From contig JARWKL010000014.1 of NCBI GenBank assembly GCA_029961685.1, positions 23,712,137 through 23,776,136 on the forward strand: a DNA stretch of 64,000 nt. The letters are read 5' to 3'. This document shows, one piece after another, positions 12,560 through 24,100 of this stretch (the first letter of the stretch is position 1; every line of letters begins with the position of its first letter). The stretch comes from Aristolochia californica (taxonomy: Eukaryota; Streptophyta; Magnoliopsida; Piperales; Aristolochiaceae). The position numbers were made by a program, and so were the translations under genes. The notes under the pieces were generated by a model. It had not been told where the DNA came from. It searched no databases and saw only the letters and a program-made list of their open reading frames with translations.

Positions 12560-13528
12560 GTCGATTGATCGATTAGATTGAACTATACCAGAATGAGCTA
12601 TAAAACATGATCTATCATCCCACCAAATTGATCAATCATACCTATCCATGCATTAAAAAAATGTAAGACATGATCAATCAATCGGGTTGGATTGATGGAT
12701 CAACTTAATTTTTTTAAAGGCTTGAAATTGCATTGCTCGATCGTGTTATCAATCAATAAGCCTAAGGACTCCTAAAAATATAGCTATTACACTTGATTGA
12801 TCAATCATTCCTTTTTATTGATAATTATTGCGTGTGTCAGCTTTATGTAAACGACTACATAATGGCTCTTTAGGTTGAGAAAGTTATAAATACTCCACCA
12901 AACTTGCTTTAGTGCATTCGATAAGTATTTATTTGAAATCCAAGTGCATTCAATACCTTTCTCGCTTGAAAAAATCATTGAAACCCTCTTTTGAGATAAA
13001 ATTGCTAGTTTTTGCAAAGCCTATCAACTCTCTCAAAGAATTCTCTTGCATCCTAGTCATTCAACCATCTCCACACTCTCTATAGTGCTGAAAGATTGGA
13101 GCCTTGGATCTCACTAGGAAAAGATTGATTCTCCCTTGTGCAAAAAGGTATAAGTTTTCCTTTATCTGTGTACTTTTCATATTTTTTCATATTTTTTAGA
13201 GGTTCATCTAGAACTTGAAATCTAGATCGAAAAGCTTGCTAGAGCTAGAATTTAACTATACAATCTTAGGGAGATTTGTAAAAATCGTGTATTGAGCATA
13301 ACGTGTTGCTTAAAAGAAAACCAGAATCTCTTTTGTGTAATTTTCCAGCTAATAGAGCTTATTAATAGAATTTTCTTACTAAGGGTTCTTGAGCAGTGAA
13401 TACCAATAAGAGAACATCGATAAAAAAAATTTGTGTTAAAATCTTGTGGTAATCTTGTGGTGAGCACTAAAATTTTAATTTATAATATCACAATCCACGC
13501 CCCTCTTTAGAAGCCACTTGGGCCAACA
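12390..13528 (+). mobile_element. Sirevirus LTR, plus orientation
   Basis: The 3' end reads CCACTTGGGCCAACA (ending at 13,528), preceded by CACGCCCCTCTTTAGAAG, a motif commonly seen at Sirevirus LTR ends. The front half contains the GATTGATC/GATCAATC cluster, as in other copies here. The LTR start is not visible, because RT sequence joins directly onto repeat units; the junction is probably a deletion. Confidence 0.65.
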
Positions 13529-13539
13529 ATTAATTTCAA

Positions 13540-14560
13540 ATACCAAAATTTTCAGGAGGAAAAGAAAAATGCATTATCATCTAAGAAGAGTAATGAATAT
13601 AAAGAGGTGCTATTAAGAACATAAGATGTCATATGGTTAATAAGAAAATAGGCACTTAGGACTACATACGCTTAATAGAAGTAGAGAACATTCATATACT
13701 TTAATAAAATATGAACAACGTCCAAAATATGTCTATTCTTTATTTCATTGATACCATTCTGTGTAGTGTACGAACACAATAAGTTTGAGGGACAATGTTA
13801 TTTTTGTTATAAAATAAGTGAAAATCTATAGAGGTGTATTCCTTGGCATTATTAGATTAAGACACTTTAATTTAGAATTGAATTAGGGGGAAGTTATAGT
13901 ATATAAAAAAATGGAAATTTTGTAGGATTTCAGATATATCTTTCATAAAAAGTAACGATGTAACTTGATTGGAATCATCTATAAAAATAATAAAATATAA
14001 TTATTAATATTGACCACATTCATAAGTTCCCAAAGATTAGAACATACTAAAGAAAAAATGAGTTTCACTAAGACTTCTCAATCGAGGATAAAAACCTCTT
14101 TGATGTTCACTTAAATGGCAAATTTTACATGACAAACTAGAAATAGATTTCAGTGAAGGAACTACAGAATAAAGAGAAGACAAAGAAGGATGTCTAAATC
14201 TATTGTGCCATCGAAGAGCCTATTGTCAATAGGTGACAATTGTTGAAGTAATTTGATTGTCCAAAAGATAGAATAACACCTTGTTCATGGCATCTACAAA
14301 TCACTTACTTGGTTTATAGATCCTCGAAAATACATCGATAAAGAAAAATATTACACAAATAACTAAGTTTTTTTAATCAATTAACTAACCGATTTAAAAA
14401 AGAACTTAGGCATCAAGACGACATTATACAGGGGTAGAAAACCCCATTTCTTAGGCATTAGTTTGAGAACCGTCGATTATGGAAACAAATGTATTGATGG
14501 AGCAACATAAGAAGGAAATATGGAATAATGGCATTAGAGCATACTTTTAACTTGTGAAGT
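13540..14560 (-). mobile_element. Copia fragment (GAG-pre-integrase / integrase region), decayed
   Basis: The minus strand of about 14,220-14,060 gives a GAG-pre-integrase-like stretch (HNRFRHPSLSSL, then SLSCKICHLSEH). Towards 13,700 the sequence resembles the minus-strand integrase region at 33,500-33,900. It is full of stops. It ends about 400 bp before the TATA-like element of the auxilin-like gene. Confidence 0.6.
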
Positions 14561-14982
14561 GTCTTAATTGTCTTGGTAAGAATTTTCTTACCTTTAGAAG
14601 AAAGACTTCTTCCTCTTCATTGGGTTCTTTATCTATTATTTGGCAAATTACAAGCATGCACTTGGGGTCCACAAATGATCATAAACACTTTCCCACATCT
14701 TCCCCGGATATGTTTCTCTTGTCCGGATTGCGATGCAGAGAGAGCAGACGCCGGAAAGAAGGATTTTTCACGAAAAAAATTGATCGTTATTACTTATTTG
14801 TAGATTAAAAGAGGGAGGGAGAGAGAGAGGAAAATGAAAACAGTTCAAAAGGACAGAGAATAGTTTCCACCTCGCGTCCCCAATTGAATCCTCTCCATTT
14901 TTTTTTTCTGTATTCATCTTTCTCTCTCTGAATACGTACGGAGAGTCGTTCCAGCTGGGATCGATCTCTTGTCGTGTCTCGC

Positions 14983-14990
14983 TTTATAAA
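14983..14990 (+). promoter_or_regulatory. TATA-like element of the auxilin-like gene
   Basis: TTTATAAA lies 138 bp before the chosen ATG. Upstream are GA-rich (14,812-14,832) and CT-rich (about 14,888-14,935) tracts common in plant core promoters. The CT tract could instead mark an upstream start with a longer 5' UTR. Confidence 0.45.
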
Positions 14991-15127
14991 GGTGACGGAA
15001 TCGTGTAAGCTGAGATCGATCTGTTCTGCTGGGAATTTCCTCGGCTTTCAGAATCTAGGGTGCTGGGACCGGATTTCGCCCTTTTAAGTCAAATTCCGTC
15101 CGGATCTGACGATCGAGCGTCGCCGGA

Positions 15128-18100
15128 ATGGACGAATTCCCGGGCCTTTTAGCGCGAGATTTCGGATTCCGGCCGCAGGGGAAAGCTGCTCCAATGTCGG
15201 CTTCGAAGGCGGGAACGGCGGGGATCGGATCGGGAGCACCTGTTCGATCCTTGTCGAAACCCAAATCTGCTTGGAGCTCTACACCCGCCGGCCCGGGTTC
15301 CATTCTAGACGGTCACGAGGGCCTTTTCTCCAGTCAGACTAGCGCCCAGGATTATGGCGGCTTCGCCGATGTGTTCGGAGGTCCACCTAGGTACACGAGT
15401 TCGTCCGAGAGCCGGAATACTTCTGCTTCTGCACCGCCTTTTAGCTACGATTCCGTTTTTCAAGGTTCCAAAGACATCAAGGACGGTGCGAAATCTACTT
15501 CTTTGCCTGTTTATGATAAGCCAGTCTACGACGACGATGTTTTTGAGGGGGTCCCCGGTTTGAATAGCTCGGCGTCTGTTAAGTACAATGATGTTTTTGC
15601 TTCCATGTCATCGGCCCCCGCCAATCCGTCATCTGCGTATGATGATCTACTTGGGAATCTCGGGAGAAGCGAGTTGGGGCAAAAGGGTTCAACTGGGAGG
15701 AGAGCCCCTGAGCGGGAGGTGTCAGCCTTTGATGATTTGATTCCTGGCTTTGGTGGAAGCCAGAACAGGTAAATTCTAAATCAGCTGTATATTTGTATGT
15801 CTAATTCTGTCTCTAACTAGTCGATCATATTGCATTTGGGATAGACCGCTATGATATTCACTTTTGTCGAGGATAGTTGTCATGTTCCAGAATGTAAATG
15901 AAACTGATGCAAATTTTACTTATATAAGTCGACCGCATTTTCTCATTAGTTAATCAAAATTATACCATTCTTTTGAATCGGAAATTTGGACTTTGCTCAT
16001 CTCCCTCAAATTTATTTATTTATGTTATTCAAAAGAAAGTTATAGAAGGCAATGTCACATTGAAGGAAATAGTGTCTGCCAGTCGGTTCCTAATCTGAGT
16101 GTTGACTTGTTTCCTGTTTTTCATCATGTCTATATAATCTCTTTGTTTGAACTATTTGAACAAGACTATATTGTAAATTTAGTCTCACTGTGCCTGGTGA
16201 GAAATTTCAGGAAAATCGGATGTCTGTTCTTGTTCCCTAATAGCCAGACACTGTCCAATGCTCTAATAAAAAAAAAATGCATCTCTGTTCTTTAGGGAGA
16301 AAGAATTACAAATACAGAACTGCTAATAAGAAAAAAATACTCTATTGGAAGGTTTTCACTGAGAAGAGGTCAGAGGGCTTTTCTTTTATTTGAATGGTTT
16401 TATGGACACAGGTACAAAGACACTGGAAGTGGCAATGCAACATTACTTTGTGAGCATGCTGATGCTGTCCTTTTCTGTTGCATTATACTTTTCCTGAAAC
16501 TGTTTTTTCTAAGTTTATTTGATCCATCATCCAGCAAAAACGAAGAAAACATGGCAGGTACAGGATACTACATGATTGTAGAATTCAAACTGTTTCTGTG
16601 CCATGCGAAATGATATAGGTGAACTGCTAAGCAACTTTTGATATCCAAGTGGCTGGATGTCTGTCTGTGTTGTGGAACAAAATAGAAATCCATATATCTT
16701 TTCCACATGAAAGGGAAGTCTTGGAATGTGAAACCGTCAAACTCTGTAGTTGTTGTAGTTTGTATGGTTCAGTGGAGTACTTGTTTATTTTATATTTTTT
16801 AATGTATATATGTTATATTTTTTTGAACGGTAGGATTTTTTTTATCAATAACTGCTTTGATACGTTGTGCTTTATTCAAATTTCTGCTCATCTTCTTTTG
16901 TAGTTTGTCTCTCTTGTTTGGTTAGGTGTAACTTTACTGTCTAAGTTGTTCATGGAAGGTTGTTTTCATGCTCTGCTTCTGAGATGTTTTATCTCTCAGT
17001 TTCACATGTTTGATTCACTGGGATGTCTGTGAAAGGGCCGGATTCATTAGATTTGTTTATTTATATGCCTATCAGTCAAAACAACTAACACAAGTTTGTG
17101 GTTAATCCTTTCATACATTGTCCCCATTTCACTACCTAGTGTATCCCCACATATTTGTACCTGTTTCTATTCACCAAGTGATGTACACAATGGGCCCTGG
17201 CCTAGCCACAAAAATTTTGCATGTCGTGACACTGGAGCTTCTTGTACAGAGGCACATCAGAGAGAAACAAAACTCACCAATCAAGTGCTCCTTCAACCAA
17301 TTCAACTTCACCAGTCACAGATAATCCATTTGTTGTTCTAGAATCAACAGCAATGCCAGCATATTCATCAGCAGGACTTTTTACTGACCCACCGGAAAAT
17401 GGAACTAAGCCCAGTAACTCCAGCAGCTCCAAAGCCGATAATTCATCAGTGGGGGGTGGACTTTTTGATGAGATTAATGTTTTTGATGGGCTTACAAATA
17501 ATAAGAAAGAGAAGAACCCCTTACATGGAATACAAAATTCATTTTCTTCACCTACAAAAACAGAACCAGCTGAGAAACCTTCAACTGGAAATATTTATCG
17601 AGACTCCAATCAGACCCTGTTTGACATGCCTACAGGTTCATCAGATTCTTATAAACCTGCTAATAGAAATGGATCTCGAGCTGTGCCTGAGATGGATGCT
17701 AATATATCAGAAACTAATCCACATGGGGGCATGTCTCCGAAATCAGATGGAAGTTTGGAGACAACAGATGATATTTGGCTCACAGTATCTGAAATCCCAC
17801 TGTTCACACAACCCACGACTGCTCCACCACCTGCCAGACCACCGCCTCGTCCACCAGTTTTAAAAGCAGATTTTAACACCCCAAAGAGGACTCCAGATGT
17901 GGTTAAGAGCCCACCTGTTTACTCAGTAGATGAACTCGAAGAGTTTGTGATGGGCAGACCTCCTCAGTCCCAAACAGATGACCATTTGGATGTTCTATCA
18001 GGAGAGGAAGACATGGAGGCAAACTCAGGTGCTGCTGCATCTGCAGCTGCTATGAAAGAAGCCATGGATAGAGCTGAAGCAAAATTTAAGCATGCAAAGG

Positions 18101-21100
18101 AAGTTAGAGAAAGAGAAAAAGACTCAAGGGCTGCAAGAGGTAGAGACTCTGCTCGATCAGATGCAGATGATAGGGCCATCCAAGATGCTTTAGATAGAGA
18201 TGAAAAGCTGGAAAGGCTAGAGCGGGAGCGGGAGCGGGAGCAGAAGGAACACGAGGAGAAAGAGAGGGAGCAAAGGAGAGTTGAAAAGGAAAGAGAAGAA
18301 AGGATGAGGGCCAGACATGCAGTTGAGATGGTTACAAGGGAAGCACGGGAAAGGGCATCAGCTGAGGCTCGGCTAAGAGCTGAACGAGCTGCTGTTGAGA
18401 AGGCTAATGCTGAGGCACGGATTCGAGCTGAACGTGCTGCAGTCCAGAGGGCGTCAGCTGAGGCTCGTGAAAGGGCTGCAGCTGATGCGAGGGAGAAGGC
18501 TGAAAGGGAAGCAAGGGAGCGGGCAGAACGAACGAGGGAGAGAGCAGAAAGAGATGCTAGGGAGAGGCAAGAACGAGAAGCAAAGGAGAGGATGGAAAGA
18601 GAAGCAAGAGAAAAAGAAGCCCGTGAGCGGGCTGCAGTGGAGAGGGCAGCTGCAGAAGTGAGGACTAGAGCTGAACGGGCTGCTGTTGAGAGGGCCCAGG
18701 CAGAGGCCCGAGAGAGAGCTGCAGCTGCTGCAAGAGAGAAGCAACAGAAGAATGACAATGATCTTGAGTCATTTTTCAGCATGGGTGCCCGGCCTAATAG
18801 TGCACCAAAGCAGAGAGCTACTTCCTCGGTAAGAATCAATGCTTTTTTACCAGTAAATCTCATCGTTTGGAGTTTCTTGACTTATCATTTATGCAAACTA
18901 CTAATTAGAAAAAAAATATTTATGCCAACAATTTGAAGAGGATTTATTTTTTTAGTTTTCTGTTATTTGAAAAAAGGTCTGCTACCTTGCATTGGGCCTT
19001 TGGTTCAAAGGTGCGTTTTTTTGGGAGGGGTCTTCCTCTGTGAGGTCTAAACTTCATGTCTCACTGGGGTTTGGGCAGTGCAACCAACATGAAAAAAGAA
19101 AAGAAAAAAACGTGCTTCTTAGTAGAAATTGCATGAATATTTAGCTGTAAAGATATACAAGCTCTTGATGACTCTAAATGATGATAGTCTTCTATGTTAG
19201 AAGTAGCATTGAATTGGCATTGGCTTTTATAGCGTGCATGACTTAGTGCAAGCTCTTGATGCAAACTAGAATGTAATGTGAATTACACAGAAGTTACATT
19301 CATTATTTCTTTAAGCTAATTTTTAAGTTTGAACGTCATTGGACTTAATTTCTGACTTCGAAGGCTGATAGGATGACCATCTCTGGCCTTCCATGCTAGG
19401 ACCCGCAAATCCTTGCTTAATCTGCTGAGGAAAATCTCTAACTGTTAGAGTAGCCCACTGAGGTGCAGCTACCATTCAGTAAAATCCAGCAAATCTTGTT
19501 TTCTAATATATGCTACATCTATATTTTTTACTTTACAAAAAAAATAAAGTCTACCTTGGTTGTCTTTTTCTCTTTTCCTCATCCTTCTAAAGGGTTCTGA
19601 TATTTAGCTTTGGATTGTTCAGTACTTGAAATTTTTTGTTCTATTTTATTTTGCTTCTGGTTGTTAACATCTGCTTTTAGTTACTTTTTTAATTTTAGTT
19701 TCGTTATTTACATTCTTTCTGCTCCGGAATCTTAAGCAACTTATTTGCATATTTGTCTGATGCATCAGGATCCTTTTGATACACAATTTCAGAGTAAAGG
19801 CTCAGATGCTGTCCGGAGGACATCTGTTGGAACCACCTCCAGCATGAGGAAGGCCTCTTCCACAACCAATATTGTTGATGATCTGAGTTCAATATTTGGT
19901 GGTGAGTTATCTTTAATAAAGCCGTTTGGTGAGCTCTTGTCCTTGACTCTAAAATATTGTAAATAATTACAGGGTTGTCATGTTGCTTGTAATTATTTAT
20001 TTTGAAGAGTATTTTATATAATTTAATAATTTACTTGTAACTTTTTTAATTTGTAACATGTTAACTTGTCCCTTGACTTTTGTCAACTTGTGGTTCTAAT
20101 TGATTTAACTTATCTTTTCTTGTAAAAGCTGCTCCGTCATCGGAGGACTTTCAAGAAATAGAAGGGGAGAATGATGAAAGACGAAGAGCTAGACTTGAAC
20201 GACACCAAAGGACACTTGAGCGTGCAGTAAATACTTTTATGTCAACATATTTTTTGATGTTCTCCTTTGAAGAATTATCTGCATTTCAGCTAAATTAATG
20301 CCAAATTTGGTCTGTCTTATACTTTTTTTACTTCAACTTGCAGAAAAAAGCTTTGGCAGAGAAGAATGAGAGGGATATTCAAACTCAAAGAGATCAGGCT
20401 GAGAGACATGTATGCATTTTGATTTCCAAACAGGAACACTAGCCCGAACATCTACTTTACTTTTTATTGCGAGTGTTTCTTTTTCCTTTTCTTGCACATG
20501 TACATTTTCTCACTTTGTTTATTGTATTGTTTGTATGCCTCCTTTTGAATTATTTTGGGTTTTATGATGTTGGTTTTGACTGATTTCAGAGGATTGCTGA
20601 AACACTGGATGTTGAGATTAAACGATGGGCAGCTGGGAAGGAAGGCAACCTGCGGGCCTTACTATCAACATTGCAATATGTAGGTTCCTGTCTAAGCTTT
20701 TAACCAATATGCATCACCTGTAGTTTCTGAAAGTTCTGTTTTTCATTTTTTATTTTTTTATTTTTACAACTTTCTGGTTCTTCATAAATTTTTGCTTATT
20801 AAATTTCTACATCTGATGTTCTTTGTTGGAATATAATTGTACCCTTTTTTTTGAAATGATGATGATTTTATTATGAAGGAAAGAAAAAGAGTACATCAAG
20901 ACCTTCCCTAACAACAATAGGTTGCAGGGAAGGACCCAATTTGGCACATAAATCAGCAGCCAAATTGGCTGATCTAAGAACATGGGACCAAGTACAAGAA
21001 GTAGTGGAAACAAGACTGGAACGTTGAGTAACCTGGCCGTTATTATCTCAACTTTAAGAAGATTTTGGTTTTCAAGCCTTTTTAAAAGATCACCTTTTTA

Positions 21101-21124
21101 AGCCTTCACAATTGTATCTCCTTT

Positions 21125-21155
<31 letters not shown>

Positions 21156-24100
21156 TCAACGATGCAGCAGACCCTCATTGTTGGTAGCCTGTACAAATGA
21201 GTTTCATGATAAATCTCAGTCATCGGCTTGTTGGAACAAGATAAATTGCCACAAGAGATCTTTCCTAGAACTAAACTTTCCAATTACAATGAAATTTGAC
21301 TCTGAATTGAAACAACTAGCTATGGAAGGGTATTCCAGGAGCTAGTTGAGGAAAGAAAATGGTAATCATAAACCTATCAACATCAGACTTCCTAAGAACA
21401 ACTAACTACCGTTAAGAATATAGAAGACAGAGAAACTGAAGACTTCCCCCTAAAGAATTTTCTTGATAGAGGACTAAGCTATTACTAAACATGGATAGTT
21501 GCTGGCTTCTCTGAAAATGACATACTGTAAGTGAGCAACTTTCCGAAAATTAGAAGATCACTGATAATAGGCTGCTTTTCTTTTTTGCGATGTTCTCCCT
21601 CATATTCCTCTGCTATTTCTTCCACATTTGAGTATTTACTAGATTAATCGTATAGATAGATTGACTGCATTATATTGATGTTTGAAGTTTCCGGTGGATT
21701 GTGCTTTCTGTTGAATGCTATTGTTGGCACAATGAGGCAACTTGGTGTAGTGAGAATTGCATATAAAGCTGATGCTGTCAACTGTATTGAGTGTAGCTGT
21801 AAACAATCAATCAATGGAAAGTTTTCCTGCATTCTCGCTCTCCCAACTCTATTTCTCTGTTAAAACCATATATAGAAAAGCACATACAACACAATCTTAG
21901 GAAATGGAACTCCATAGTATGACTTGAAATTTGAGTAGATTAACCTGTGGGCAATGTGACCAGTAACCTGCAGAATCTTCTATTTCATAAGGTGGATCTT
22001 ACGTGCACAGCTAGTGAAAAGTTTCTGAAAGCTTTTGTGATACTAAGATGTCAAAGGAATTACATGAAAGCTGTAAAAAAGATCTTAAATCTTGATCCCA
22101 TTTTCGGAATGGGCCTCTGCATGCCCGAGCACACAGGTGTGAACTCAAATCCCCATGACCCTTCACCGGTCACCATCCCCACGGCCGGCGACCAGAACCC
22201 ACGACGTTGGACCTCCGGCAAGGTCGCAACCACCTTTTCTGACGGCACGAATACGTCTCGCTGAGTAGACACGGAAGAGTTCCTTCTTCCGGTCTCGGAA
22301 GAAATCCCCCTAGACGCTTGGATTTCTTAGATCTTCCTTCCGACGAGACTCCTGAGCCTCTGATGGAAGTTTTCGACGCCAGTTGGAAGATGATCTCCCG
22401 GCGAAAGGGGAGAAATCATCCTTTCCGTTTCAGCTACGGAAAGAACAAAGTTACAGTTAAAAGAGTCGTCTAGAGCTTCGGTTAGGTGATCCGCATCTCC
22501 TCTACCGTCGAATCGAAGATGTCCTTTGTTTGCATTCCTGTGGAAGCTATCTAGAGTTTCTTTCTCCAGTTTCAAAGGGTAACGGCAGAAGCCAATCGAA
22601 TTCGTGAACTTTGGTTGCGGGATTCAATTTTCTTCCTAACGGTGAGCTCTTTCCAGGGTCGAAGAGAGTGCCACATCATGCATCGACGAGCCACCTCAAT
22701 GCTCGCTAGAATATACATTCAAGAGGCTACCAACTCTGGATTCGGCTGGAAGGAGTTCGCAAGCCCTCCAGAGCTTCTCTCCGGCGCCGACTCTTGCAGG
22801 GGGAGGACCCAACTCCGGCGACACCATTTGGGCCTTCCCCACCCTCCCCTTCGAAACCACCCATTTCAACACCTTTGAATCTCGCTCCAGCCCACCACGT
22901 CCCAACACACCCTCTCCACTATTCTCCAAAAAAAAAAAAAACACCCTCTCCACTCCAAAACTTTCAAAACCATCTAAATCCCTCCGAACTTATTCCACGA
23001 AGGGTGGCAAATTTTGGCCCGCTCTATCTTAATCTGCACATCCCCTAGTAGCATCAAATCCAGCATTCTTCAATGGCTGGTCGATGAGCTTCACCTCCCT
23101 TATATGCCCAAAATTTCCTACCTCAGCCCCCAATCCTGGCTTGTTCACTTTGGAACCCAGCAAGAGCCTTCTACGGTTCTTGCTCTCACACCCTGCTTCC
23201 CCTTGGGACATCACTGTGATATCAGGATGGCTCCCCTCGGCTCCCCCCCACCTCAACCCACCATAGAAATTATTCCAGCCAGAATTTATCCCAGGCCCCA
23301 ACTGCCATCCACCCTCGTGCCTGATGTGAACAAAGGCTGGTTTGACTATGTTATATTGTGGGACCCACCATGGTTGCACGAGCTGGTGGGATCCACCATG
23401 AGGATGTGGGCTGGTTTTACTCTGTTACAATGTGAGACCCACCATGGTTGCACGAGCTGGTGGGACCCACCATGAGAATGTGGGATGCCAAGAAGAGTCC
23501 TCATAAGGAGTTAAAATTTTAGTTATATTAGATCTCTAGTAGATTTTGTTATCTTTTCAGGATATTCTTATCTTAGAGAGTTAGAGTTTGAGTTATGTTA
23601 GATTTCTAGTTTACATTGAGTTATCTTATCATGATAAGTTTATCTTTAAGAATTAGAGTTTGAATGTAATTAGGAATCAACGACGTCCTCCACTATAAAT
23701 AGAGGACCTTGTGCATGGATTATAGTTAAAGGTTTTTGATATTTATTCATATTGTGAGTTATTCTTCTTGAGTTCTTGAAGAAACTTTTTCGAACAGGTT
23801 TCCTTGTGGCGTTCAAAACGACTTATCAAACGGATCTTCTATCCCCGTTTGTGGCGTCTTTACCATACCAAGGTTCTTGCTTTGCTAAGCAACAGGTCGT
23901 GGTTTCCATCAAACTTGAAAGGTCTTGGGGTCGATTTCTAGATTTGGTATCAGGTTTCGTCATGAGTTGACGTGGTTCATATCATTGCCTTAACCCCAAA
24001 AATAACCGCACCCTCATTTTCCCTCCCTCTCACACCCCCATCCCCCACCCCCCCCCCGCCCCCCACCACCACCACCACCACCACCACCACCACCACCATT

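Noticed and set aside
15055..15303. 82-codon minus-strand frame over auxilin exon 1
   Set aside because: Antisense shadow in GC-rich coding sequence.
17964..18863. 299-codon minus-strand open frame rich in Ser/Ala/Leu
   Set aside because: It is the antisense shadow of the auxilin exon 2 coil region, whose purine-rich repeats suppress stops on the other strand.
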